Source: Hysterangium stoloniferum (lineage: Eukaryota > Basidiomycota > Agaricomycetes > Hysterangiales > Hysterangiaceae). From it: a stretch of DNA of 64,000 nt. The notes beneath the pieces are model-generated. The model was given only the letters and a program-made list of their open reading frames with translations. It was not told where the DNA came from and ran no database searches. Below are positions 41,732 through 52,340 of the stretch, in pieces; position 1 is the stretch's first letter; each line of letters starts with the position of its first letter. Location of the stretch: assembly GCA_015178975.1 (NCBI GenBank), contig WHVD01000166.1, forward strand, positions 62,001 to 126,000, in the 5' to 3' direction. The translations under genes and the position numbers were made by a program.

Positions 41732-42552
41732 TGTTAGGATACACACACAGGCCGGGTTTCCGGAGAAACCCGCAGGATATCCGGTAGGACTTGGCTTCAG
41801 CTTATAGGCTGTGCCCTCGCTAGATTGTGTTGTCCAATTTCAGACAGGCGGACGGGAGTCCCGGGGAGTCCGGGCAGAGGTTCGTGGGTCGTAGGTCGTA
41901 GGTCGTGGGTCGTGAGTCGTGAGTCGAGATGGTCGAGAGAGTTCAGATGCGTCGGAGCCCATGGGCTCCGACTAGTGTGAGCGGTCTGATAAGAGTAGGG
42001 TTTAGAGAGGAAAATGTATTAGATTACTGGGGGGAATCTAAGCTAATTTTCTGACTGGATTGTATGTACAACATCTGCCAGTTTAAATAGACCATGGAGT
42101 GAATGAACATACTAATCCGGTGATAATGAAAACGAAACTAACAAAACACAAATGGGAAATGTAAACACCAATTTTGGTGTTAGGAACGGAACGGAACGGA
42201 GCGGAGTCCAAATCGTGACAAAGCATAACCCATAACGGGAAACGGAGCGGGAGCGGAGTCCTAATCATGACAGGTCATTTGACTAAAACGGGAACGGGGC
42301 TCGAATAGAGCGGTGACGGGATTCTGAGCGGGGTCCGGTGACTGATGTGTGGGACGAAGATGGACATAGACAGAGACGGGGTCCGGGGGAAGTCCGGTGA
42401 CTGATATGTGTCTTAATGAGGTCGAACGTAACGAGTCTTGACGTAATGGAGTCCGGGCGGGAAATCCTATAAACAGACGATTGGTGCTTGTAGCGCGTGG
42501 GGGCGTACGAGTTAGTGCCCGGAGTCCAGCGGGATTTGTCCGGGTTGTAACA
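41732..42552 (-). repeat. 5' LTR of element B (family I)
   Basis: 821 bp, partner of 34460-35301. The length difference is a shorter GTCGTAG array near 41885. It has the U5 core at about 41785-41823 and ends GGTTGTAACA where the partner has GGTCGTAACA. Confidence 0.95.
42046..42089 (-). promoter_or_regulatory. Core promoter and start region in the 5' LTR of element B
   Basis: On the minus strand TATTTAAA (42089-42082) is followed about 33 nt later by AGTCAGAAAAT (42056-42046), the expected distance for a transcription start. These 11 nt match the primer-binding site. The other family I LTRs keep both. Confidence 0.65.
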
Positions 42553-42618
42553 ACCATGCACTGTGTGCCCTATCCACACACTGCACACCCCTACACCTGC
42601 ACCTACACAGCTATGTGC

Positions 42619-43770
42619 TCACGCACTGCACCATCTCTCGACCATTTCCTTGGCGAGACTGGTGACACAGTCGTTTGCATGCTCTTGCTGGCTGTAGGTG
42701 ACGATCCACATATGCCTTCTCCTATACCCCCCTACTGCCCCCCACACCACATAATTCTCAAGAGAGCGTCCCAGGTCAAATGGGAATGTATCCATCCTCA
42801 GCTTGGTCCATTGAGGGGTATCCAGTGTGGTGTGCCATGCCAGGGTCCTCTGCAAAATTGGGATGCAGAGAGTCTTGGGAATCCAACTCATATATCCTGG
42901 GCCTTCCTTATCATCAGAACCATCGTCACTTTTGACTGCACTATTGTATAACTTGGCCAATGGGGAACTGGAGTCGACTTTGACTGGGAGATGGTGAGTG
43001 TCGTTCAGATCTGATAATGATGTTTTATTGACAGTCATATCATTAAGCAGTTCAGTATGCGTCTTCTCGTGTTCTCTGTGAAAGGGACCAGACCTGGAGG
43101 ACAAGGGCGTTTGCACTGGCTCATTGAACCTACTGAGCAATTCCTCCATCATCTCATTGCATCTCTCCAGGTTGCGCATCAGTCTTGCTCGGAGAGCAAA
43201 GTAGGCGAAAGGTGCATTCAAGGATTTACAGTATAAGGATTCCTCCAAAGTTCGAATGTACATGAAGTTTGAGTCGACCTTTGGCAGGCTGCGGTCCCCT
43301 CCAAGTAATACATGAAGAATCTGTAGCAGACCATCATGCATGCAAAGCAAATTGGTGAACAGGATGAACAGTTCCGCCTTGATACCCGCTATTCCTTTTT
43401 CTCAGAAAGACATCACTTCATTCGACCACTCTGGAATTGAGTTTGTCACCTCATCAAGAGTTCCAGGCCAAGTGAATAAGTTGTGTGCTGATATGATACC
43501 GTGATACTGACCTAGCCAAGCTGTTACTGTTGTAGGCATGGACGGATACCTCATCCTATAATCCTTCATGGCAGTGGTGACTTCGTTCCTCGAGATTCGC
43601 GAAGCATAATACATGTCCCACTGCTCATTGATGGGTTCCTCATAAAGTGGTTGGCCATAGTGTTTGAGCATAGCTTGTCTTGGTGGGAAGACCAGGGGAT
43701 TCTTCACAAAGACATGAGCATTTTGCCTTTCCAAGGGACTCGACTGCTCGAAGTTCGAGTTACCTTCCAT
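42619..43770 (-). pseudogene. Unknown ORF of element F (gag position)
   Basis: About 383 codons with a single in-frame TGA near 43402. It starts MEGNSNFEQSS about 120 nt after the 5' LTR of element F, the place of gag. The first part holds PLVFPPRQAMLKHYGQP and WDMYYASRISRNEV; the second has a helical stretch FALRARLMRNLERCNEMM, then a Ser/Asp-rich linker and a tail with PQWTKLRMDTFPFDLG. I do not recognise a family and see no zinc knuckle or protease. The single stop could be a mutation or a readthrough site. Confidence 0.5.
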
Positions 43771-43874
43771 TTAACCAGATTCGCAATGCTCAGCGTGCGA
43801 GGAGTTCCAGACAGCCTTTTGTACTTAGAATTTGATAGTTGAATATAAAATTTTCTTCGTAGGGAAAGAACGGT

Positions 43875-43890
43875 CCGGCCCGGATCACCA
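43875..43890 (-). promoter_or_regulatory. Primer-binding site of element F
   Basis: On the minus strand TGGTGATCCGGGCCGG starts one base after the LTR. The TGG start is typical of pairing with a tRNA 3' CCA end. I could not name the tRNA. This differs from the self-priming Ty3 families. Confidence 0.55.
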
Positions 43891-43891
43891 C

Positions 43892-44308
43892 TGTGAAGGG
43901 TCGTGTATTCAGACCGCTCTGTTTACAAAGAATATCGACTATTGCAGTGTGATATTAGAGAGAGTGAGAGAGAGAGAGAGAGCTAGATGACGAGTTCAAG
44001 CCTGAGATGTTAGTTAGCTCAGATAGTTCAGATAATGCTACTTATGTAGTAGCTGGCATGTTACCCTAATCACTGCTCGTAGTAGACCTAGTTTAGTGTC
44101 TTATGAGTGGTGGTTTCTGGGTAAAAGTGTGTCTTTCTATTTGGTGCTGAGTGCACCCACAAGTATACACAATGCTTTGAACTAATGAAATATGCAATAT
44201 TCGAAGAATATAAAAGATAGAAAAATATAAATAAAATGTGTAAAATATAAATGAAATAAAAGGAGTGTTTTACCACAATGAAACTGTGGTAAAAGCATAC
44301 TCCTCACA
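43892..44308 (-). repeat. 5' LTR of element F
   Basis: 417 bp, partner of 30666-31085, followed by CTGCT that matches the far left flank. It contains the (AG)n run near 43955-43983 and the stem TTTTACCACA/TGTGGTAAAA (44268-44294). Confidence 0.9.
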
Positions 44309-44313
44309 CTGCT

Positions 44314-45300
44314 ACAGTTGCTATCCCATACCTCAGTCGAACCATTACGTGTATTGACTGAGGTATGTAACTACTGTTACTTTCATGATGTGTTATTTAA
44401 CTAAAGCCTACTGTAGCGTATTTCATTACAGGTAATAAATATAGTCAAACCATTACATGTATCAACTGAGCATATTTCATTACAGTCCGTCATGCCGGTT
44501 AGACGGCACAAGCTCAACAACATTCCCAAGCTGTCCATCATTCTGATAAGCAAACCTGGAAAGAGTCTGCGTGCTGTTTGCGGAGACATATGCAGACCAG
44601 CGCGGTGCCGACCATGTGGGTAGCTTTTCCTCCGCGCTAGACTATGTCCTTTGTATGGTTGTGGATAACGCTTTCGCCTCTTGCCCGGTGGCTCATGCTT
44701 TGTTAAATGTCCCGAATATTTCCAGTACTGTTGTCGGTGTCGGTCCGTGTATCAACAAATTTATTTATTTTGGCAGATTGTCCTGGGTGAGGCTATGCAA
44801 CACTGGAACTCAGCTATTCCCTTTCTCGGATACGATGGATCGGATTGTTGAAGTTTGCTTGGTGCTGTTCCTAGACCGTAACTTTCTGTTTGTCTGTTGT
44901 AAACGGAACAAATACAAATAGACTTTATGTAATCCAAAATACGTAGTGATTCCAAAATGCTCGTAATCTCTCGCTAACCCAAATCTCAGAAAAGTCAACA
45001 CGGATCACGGAAAACAGGATGCTGAAAATACGATAAAAGCAATGTCAGACATTTGTGACAAAAAAATGCACTAAATATGTAGTTGTCAAGAAATGGTTTA
45101 TAAAACAGGTTGTTGTGGATTAAAACAAATAATCTTTAACTTTGGCAGTTGGAACATCCTTCAACCAGGCTATTCTGGCTGCTCTAAGTGATTGTGTACG
45201 GTTCGGGATGCATCAAAACCTGGGAAGCTAGGGTGAATGGAACTGCTCCAACATTCATTTTGGGGGCGGATTGGTTCATGCCTTTGAACGGATATGACCC
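44314..45300. other. No firm gene; possible exon remnants
   Basis: The plus-strand frame 44571-44921 (116 codons) has no recognisable domain. A TATTTTGGCAG acceptor-like site at about 44777 precedes a short protein-like stretch (LGEAMQHWNSAIPFLGY), which may be a decayed exon. Otherwise nothing identifiable. Confidence 0.3.
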
Positions 45301-45882
45301 ATGCACTTTCACCCTAATCAAGCGTTTTTTGTAAATCCCCCTAGCATGTCGTCAGAAAATTTCACACATGGAGATGGTAATTTTCTCCGGATCACCCCAC
45401 CGGACCCGGCGACTTTTGTACCCATTGAAGTCGAGGCCATGGTTAAAAAATCCAAAATTTTCCTTGCTAGGGGGCAGCCCTTGACTACTCGAAACGCCGA
45501 ATACATTAGTCAACTGTTTTTACTGACAATGACGATGTCATGGTTGGACCTAATGCTTTGCTGTGACTTGGAAGCCGACTAGTGAGATGTCATATGATGA
45601 CGTACTTCGTTTTTTTGGGAGGAAGAAGCCGACCCAAAGGGAAATCCACCACTGCACTGAAAATTGGCACAAGACAACCCTGACATCGCCATCAGCCGGG
45701 GACAGGCAGTCTTTGGAGCTGTATTATTTTTCCTGATGAAGGACGCGGAGTCTTTGAAACTGTATACTCCCTCCTATCCTCCGTTAATGGGTCCAAGGGT
45801 GCTCGAATCCAAGTTTAATTTGAGCACCCTGTGTCCGTTCATTTTATCATGGCATTCGATACCCCGGGACACTCAACTTTGA
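45301..45882 (+). pseudogene. Unrecognised ORFs, probably one broken gene
   Basis: Two plus-strand frames, 45301-45582 (93 codons, with ITPPDPATFVPIEVEAMVKKS) and 45664-45882 (72 codons, with PDIAISRGQAVFGAVLFFLM), look protein-like but are separated by a frame break. From about 45744 on the DNA also resembles, on the minus strand, the multi-exon family described next, so the second frame may be partly fortuitous. Confidence 0.3.
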
Positions 45883-46260
45883 CTGTGCATACGTAGGCTT
45901 TATCCGGTTGTTCGTACTTACCTCTATTGCCAGTGGCGCCAACTGCGATAGGCACGCAACTCCTGTTCCGACCGAGACAAGATATAATATACCTTGTTCG
46001 ATTCAAACACTCACCGCGGTGGGCTTATGACACTGGACTGAAAAAAATTTGGGGAGCCCTCAACTGATTTATCTGAGGTTGGCATAGAAATTCTAGCTGC
46101 ACCATATGTGGTAACTAATCGATGTTGATATCTGGTTATCATCCGAAACCAAGGAATCCTGATTCCAAGGAGTGCTGTATGGCTGGAATACACGACTCGC
46201 GCTTGTGACTCTCCTTGGCTGTAATCATCTGGATACTGGATACAACGTAGGGACACAATG
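45744..46260 (-). pseudogene. Multi-exon family, copy 0 (fragment)
   Basis: This resembles the exon 4-intron-exon 5 region of copy 1. Both share GAGTCTT(C/T)GAA, a TTTGAGCACCC stretch and the intron GTAAGTACG...TATGCACAG followed by TCAAAGTTGAG, at the same place as in copies 2, 3 and 5. Only part of the gene is left and no frame is open through it. Confidence 0.5.
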
Positions 46261-46299
46261 CTTTTCTGTCAGTAAAGGGGGCCGGATACGGGGATACTT

Positions 46300-48211
46300 C
46301 CTTCAGTAAGATACAGATTGTACCATATCAAGAGAGCTGTAAACACACCGTCGCAGGTCTGGTAACACTGCAATAGAAGCAGCTTCTCCGAAAGTTGTCT
46401 TCGAGAAACCATCGCCCACCACACATCCACCGTAGACACTCATTTCTTGCACCAGTCCCATTGATATTCGGACAACTCCACCTCGGGCGGTCCCGCGCTG
46501 GAACATTGGTGAGCCAAACAACTTCTATTATCCAATTGTACTTCTTCTTACCTCTATTATCAGTGCTACCAACTTCCAAAGAGCCAACTTCCACTGCGAC
46601 CCGACAAGGGCCGGTTTATCAAGAAAACCGAAAAGCCATCTCCCAATTCGGCCACTCCGTACATTGACGCCATAACCTGTTATGTCAATCATTTGATTCG
46701 TCTTGAGACCACTGTCCTGATGGGAAGAACAGAATCCGACGTCGCCTGTGGGTGTATGTAACGTGGTTGCTGTTAACGACCTTCCCACAGGAAAGCTGCG
46801 AATCTGGCTTTGGCGGCCACCCTGGAATTTTGACCACTTGCAGTTAGATGCCGAGGATAAGGCGAATTGCGCTTGTCGCAACCTGCAGCGACCTGAAGGT
46901 CCTCTCCTGATGAGAAGGACATTTTCCAAGGTTTTCTCCTGAGCTATGTATTGCGGTTGCTGCTACGGTGTCAACGGCATTGGGGACGGACGCATGCATT
47001 GTGGCAGAGATGCTCACGACGAGGAGGAGATCGGCCATCGGCAAAGAATAAGCAACCACTGGAGCTTTGATTATCTTCAATGATGAGAGACGGGGAGTCT
47101 TCGAAGCTGTACCATTCGGCATGGGCTACACTAAAGGCATACATTTGATTTGAGCACCCCCAATTAGTTTCCTCAATCAAGGCGATTGATCCTCTGGGAT
47201 AATCAGCGTCAGGGGGCTTTGGCCTATGCGTACGTAAGTTTTACACGACTTTAGCCTGTGATGTTTGTGCTGACCTCTGTTGCCAGTGCCACCCACTGTG
47301 ATCTGTCGTTCATTTTTTGCTTTGGGTAGCCTAAAAGCAGCCTTCCTTAACAGCTTACTAAACGCGAAAAGATGACACCCACCTCTCGGACGCGTTTGAT
47401 ATAATAGGTGTGCGCTCTCCACGTCAGACTCTCCAAGCTACTACTATCTGTCTCCCAACTCAATAGCATCAACCGACATGGAGGGCCAGGCATTCATCCC
47501 TTTTGCAACTGGGACATGGTGATCAATAACTTCACGAGGCGGCAACTATAATAGGTGTGAGTTAACCGACCTATATCTTGCCATCACATGTACATACCCT
47601 TATTCTTAACAGACAGTTCCCCGTAGATCCATCTATTGTCGTCTGAATCGGCGATGGCGGACGAACCACGTCTGGAACTACGGGGAGATTATCTCTTCCA
47701 ACTGCAGCCAGTGCTTGATATGTGATGGAGCATTGAACAACGAGCAGCATCGCCAGCACCGAGGATAGTCTGTAGAAACGTGATGCCATAGTTAGCATAA
47801 TGACGGTTGAGGTGACTTTTGTGAATATACCCCCAGCTTGTTTTCCAATCGCCATCCATCTCTAGCCCCTCTAACCCATTTGCGCCTCCGCCACAGGCTT
47901 AGGTCGGTCGGATCGATCGAGTAGCGTTATCTCTCCGAATTGACGATATTTTGGGAGGCTTTTGACTAGTATGGATAACCCCACTAGTTTGCCGGTAGAG
48001 GAAGAAGCACTGACAGTCGACCAAGTGTTCGCTGAGGCATTCTCCTTATCTCGTGACGACGAGGACAGCGTGGAACAGCTGATGGAAAGTTTTTCAGTGG
48101 AAGACGGTTTGATCGGAAGTAAACTCTCCCTCTTAATGGAGTCATCCTGCTTCTTAAAAAACTAAAAATAATATCTTCGTCATTACATTTTATGTCTATC
48201 ACTGGCTGCAC
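46300..48211 (-). pseudogene. Multi-exon family, copy 1 (decayed)
   Basis: The exon order of copy 3 can be followed. A decayed N-terminal exon lies at about 48210-47980. The membrane-segment exon reads FYRLSSVLAMLLVVQCSI (47855-47571), then an exon with HLLYQTRPRGGC, a large exon with TLHTPTGDVGFCSSHQDS and RIGRWLFGFLDKPALVG (46929-46528), and a last exon with GYGG-like GGCVVGDGFSKTTFG (46521-46303). Several frames are broken. With copy 4 it forms a subfamily that differs clearly from copies 2, 3, 5 and 6. Confidence 0.6.
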
Positions 48212-48550
48212 GGTTCTATCGATTTATCTCTCGGCATGCAACCTCAGGTAAAGATCACAGAAGTACTGGGCGCGTGTGCAAATCTCTTTAGTGTTCGAGA
48301 GAAAACGATGTAGCGTAACATAGCCTTTCATTGGAACTGGCCGTGTCAAGGGTAGCTATCTAAGTAGGGGATCGCGTCGATGAAGCTTGATATGTTTTAA
48401 TGGTGAATCTACATTTATGTTCAAGATGGTAGAGCCCGAACCGACCGACGCGTAATATTATTCATTATGTTGAGGGTGCCGGAGACAGGGAGTACACTGC
48501 CCGGGTACAGACCGCCGCTCATTTTCTGTATATAGTTAAGTTTTTACCCT

Positions 48551-48880
48551 CTTAGTTGCTCACCTAACGGTTCCAACGAAGGCGTAAGTACTAGTACTAC
48601 ATTCTATAACTTACCTACACTAATACATAGACACAGTAACGTAATGTAGGTACATAGCTTAGTTGTTCACCTAGCGGTTCCAACTAAGGCTAGCTTATAT
48701 AGCTCTTTCTCCTATTTATTATTTGGTACGGAGATCAAGGACGTGGGAAGATCAAAGGTGTGGGAAGACCAAGGACGTGGGAAGATCAAAGTTGTGGGAG
48801 GATCCACGACGTGCAAAGATCAAAGGCGTGAGAAGATAAATGGCAGACGAAGATCAAAGATCAACGACAAGATCTCCCCA
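48551..48880. repeat. Two small repeat sets upstream of copy 1
   Basis: A 33-bp segment (TAGTTGYTCACCTARCGGTT core) occurs twice, about 105 bp apart, near 48551 and 48657. From 48726 to 48880 follow about seven diverged tandem units of GAAGATCAAAGGCGTGGG (18-19 bp). No gene is seen here. Confidence 0.6.
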
Positions 48881-48989
48881 TTAGTGCCCTGCGAAGATCT
48901 TTAACATTTCTGATTGACACCTGCTCAATGGCTGATAACTTCTTGCGAGGACAAATCCATATGCAGCCTCTTTATCTTTTAGCCAGTCG

Positions 48990-49398
48990 ATATAGATAGA
49001 ATTTGCCAGCCACCTTCATGTACCTACCCTCACCGTACTTATCGCCTCAATCACAAGGCCAACGTGACAAAGTTACTGCAGCACTGAGCCGAGAATGGGT
49101 ACGAGCTAATAATATACTAACTCGCTCTGATTGCATGTGAATTCCTTCGGCGTTCATTTCGGTCAGGCACCACGGCGGAGCTTATAAAATCTATGATAAT
49201 TTGGTACAGCTCCTTACACCACGGAAGAATAGCTTTTGGATTATGTAATGGTCATAGGTATTAAAACAACTGGGAAGGCTGCTTCTCAGCTGGGCCACCA
49301 TTCGCTCTTCCACCCATAACACCTTGTCAAGCTGTCTCCCAACACTCAGCAAGTTCCCATCAACGGCTCTGCCGCTGCGCCATCTGCATTATCGCACA
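48990..49398 (+). promoter_or_regulatory. Conserved upstream region of copy 2
   Basis: Text such as CCAGCCACCTTCATG, TAGGTATTAAA, CACCCATAACAC and CAACACTCAGCAAGTT recurs upstream of copy 3 (reverse complement, 54333-54740), and in weaker form upstream of copy 5. The conservation covers 300-400 bp before the start codon and probably includes the promoter. Confidence 0.5.
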
Positions 49399-51474
49399 AT
49401 GTCGGAACTACCCCAACGAGCATTCCATCGACCGCCAGTGCTCCTGCCTCCACCGGGCAAAACAGCAGCGCCGTCCATGCTGGTCAAAAGCCTCCCACAC
49501 CTGATCGAAGAAGGAATGCGAGTCGGTCCATCCGAACGAAATAACCCTGTAGCGGAAATGCTCATGGGCTGGAGATGGACGCCGAACTGGAGTGGGGAAA
49601 GGAGCAGGTTTGCGCAAGAACACCCGAGTATCATTGTGCTGACCATGGCCTCACGTTTCTACAGCATATCCTCGGTGCTAGCAATGCTACTCGTCGCTCT
49701 ATTCGACCTCACAGGCCAAGGACTGACCGCCGTTACTAGACATCATCATGCCGTAGCTCTAGACATTGTTCGTCCGACGACGACCACAACGTCAATAGAT
49801 GAACTTATGGGCAAGTGTGCGTTAAGAACGAAGGCGGGTACAGGCCATGACATAGTTCAAGTTGTCAACTCACATATGTTATAGTTGCCACTTCAAGTGG
49901 TTATCGGTCGTCATGTCCCAGCTGTAGCTGAACAAGGAATGATTTCCCAGCTCTCCTCAGCGAAAATCGATGTTATTGAGCTGAAAAGGACGGATAATGG
50001 CTTGGCGAACGGGATGCGAAGTGCATGCGTCTCTTTTGCGAAACCAGTGGGTGTGCGTCTTTTCGCCATTCATCAATCTACTAATGCAGGTCTTGTGCGT
50101 AGGTCTCTCAAAGCAGCGCAAATTTGGTCGAAACTCCCTTGGGTCCGCGTATGCAGATAGATGATAACCCGCTCAATGGGCCGCAATCCAAGTCAGCAAC
50201 ACTGACAACAAGTGTAAGGATAAATATCAACTAATGAGTGTAAGTCATTTCAAGCTTACGTTGTTGCAGTCAAAGCTGTCAGAAAGTGGATATCATGAAA
50301 AGTCGATCGCCATGATAGAAGAAGTGGACACGCACGCATTTGATGTGGCACACTGGAGCTGATGGCTCCAAAGACCCGTTCCCCTTCGCCGCCACGAAAT
50401 ATAATCAAACACCAGAGGTGGCTTGTTGTCTGCCGGCGGTGGATAGACGTATTCATCTCGAGCTTCTCATTCACAACGCGTGCGACCGCCTTCCCGATGC
50501 CGCGGGCCACGTACTGGCAGCCACGGTACACATGTCTTGGTTCTGTCCTTCCCATCGAGACTGCTATCTCAAATCACAACAAGCTGTTACCAATAACCCA
50601 CAGTGGCTCTCCCTCGGAGCTCACTTGGAAACTGCAGGAAACCGAGGCGTCATAGGAATCGTCATTCCTGATGATCCAGAGGAGGATGGTCCTGCGGAAG
50701 CACCAGAGAATGCTCGTTCCCTGCCAACGCCAGTTCCATGGTTTTGCTGTAAGAATGTCATAACAGCAACCACATTACATGCAGCAACAGGCGACGTCGG
50801 ATTCTGTTCTTCCCATAAGGACAGCGACCTTAAACCGAATCGAATCATCGGCAACAGGACATGGCTCATGTCCCCCGTCGACATGCGGAGTGGCCGAATT
50901 GGGAGGTGGTTTTTCGGTTATCTTGACAAACCGGCCCTTGTTGGGCCGTAGTGGAAGTTGACTCTGGAAATCACAGATAATAGAGGTAAGAATAGGCACC
51001 TTGGGGTGATAGTAATTTGACTCACTTACGATCTAGGCAATACTGCCTCGTGGGACCGCCCGGTATGAAGGAGTTCAAGCATCAATGGCATGGCGAGAAG
51101 AAACTGGTTCATCCCAGTCGATGCGACTCCATACCACTCAGGTAACATACGCCATGAAGCACAACCATGACAAGTATCCGCCTTCCAAGAATCGATTCAA
51201 GGGTGCAAGGGCAGGACGATGCATGAGACACAAGCGAATGAGGCAAGCCACGGATGGCTATGGTGGATACATCTTGGGCGACGGTTTCTCCTGGACGAGT
51301 TTCGGTGACGCTGCTGCTGTTGTTATATCGACTTCCAAAGCGAGTGTTACTGTGACAGAACAGCACCGCATCACGTTGTATCCCAGGATCCAGGTTGGAT
51401 TACAAGCGCTTATCGAGTGTGTCAATGACATTTCTCAGACGCTTCTAGCATTCCTCGGATTCAACATTTCTTAG
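49399..51474 (+). pseudogene. Multi-exon family, copy 2 (disabled)
   Basis: Exon 1 is 49399-49607 (MSELPQRAFHRPP), exon 2 starts 49665 with SVLAMLLVALFDL, exon 3 is 49885-50142, exon 5 starts at 50270 and exon 6 ends at 51474. Lesions against copy 3: the acceptor before exon 4 reads CAA in place of CAG, a frameshift lies in AHWGAY (about 50355), and a TAG replaces CAG after ALVGP (50948). Exon 6 continues past the end of copy 3 with a different C-terminus. It is likely a pseudogene, though exons 1-3 are open. Confidence 0.65.
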
Positions 51475-51654
51475 TTTTTGGATAATATTAAGACTCTCAA
51501 CAGATTAGTTACCAACATGTAATTACAAGTTCTATCCCAACCTGAGATAAATAAACTACTGGTTTCCCCATATTTTTTGCATAATCGTTGGGAGAAGCCC
51601 AAAAAGGACCACAAACAGACTATCAAAGAACAGCTGTGACCGGGGGCACCCCAC

Positions 51655-52245
51655 CCCACCCTGTATCAAAGATGTTTTAAAATGTTTTAAAACGATTTAG
51701 AATGGTTCTACACGGTCTCATACAATTTTAAACACATTACAATGATTTCAAATAACTTGAAATGTTTTTAAAAGGTTGTAAATGGTTTCAAACCTTTTCA
51801 ACTGTCTCTAAATGTCTCTAAAGCCTTTTCCTTGATTTTAAAATGCTGGAATACAGAGTATTTGCAACTAATGCCTTTCAATGTTTTTGAAACAAATCCG
51901 TACATTTTCAGGTGCTTTTAGAGGTTTCCAAATGATTTTATATGATTATAAATATTTCTAATCGCCTTTAAATCTTTTAAATGTTCTCAAACACATTAAA
52001 ATGGTTGGCAGATAATTTTTAAAGCTTTAAAACATTGTAAAATGGTTTTGAGCAGCTTTAAATACCGTCAAATGCTTTCAAGTCTTTTTATATGTTTCCA
52101 AAGCTTCTTAAATAAATGTGAACAACTTTAAATGTCAATGATTCTTTTTATATATTTCTAAAAGACTTGGAACAGTTTTTAATACCCTAAAATTCTTTGA
52201 AATGATTCTCAATTAATTAAAATCTTTGATACAGAGTAAAGCTGG
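51655..52245. repeat. AT-rich spacer between copies 2 and 3
   Basis: About 560 bp of TTTAAA/AAATGATTT-type sequence, bounded by TGTATCAAAGAT on the left and its inverse ATCTTTGATACA on the right. It lacks coding potential. The same spacer recurs at 62185-62850 with about the same order of words, so it is a defined sequence and not random AT-rich DNA. Confidence 0.75.
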
Positions 52246-52340
52246 GGGTGGGGGTATATGGGGGCTTGCCCCGTTCAGCCCTTGACAGGCTTATGTAAGA
52301 TCCATCTTGTAAGATATTAGGAGAGGCCACAAACACACCT

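Larger units (their letters stand above)
34460..42552 (-). mobile_element. Element B: Ty3 chromovirus, nearly complete
   Basis: LTRs of 842 and 821 bp with TGTTA...TAACA ends are flanked by ACCAT (34455-34459, 42553-42557). On the minus strand are gag, pol with a full 1285-codon frame and a C-terminal chromodomain; on the plus strand is a separate intron-containing gene. The LTRs look about 97% identical by eye, with most differences at CpG. Together with the intact pol this makes it the youngest Ty3 copy in the window. Confidence 0.95.
30666..44308 (-). mobile_element. Element F: large non-autonomous LTR element, split by element B
   Basis: Two LTRs (30666-31085 and 43892-44308) with TGTGA...TCACA ends are flanked on the outside by the same 5 bases CTGCT (30661-30665, 44309-44313). 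The inner flanks do not match, so this is one element and not two solo LTRs. Without element B it is about 5.5 kb. It has a primer-binding site, a G-rich polypurine tract, one unknown ORF behind the 5' LTR and a large minisatellite. No reverse transcriptase or integrase is visible. Confidence 0.85.
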
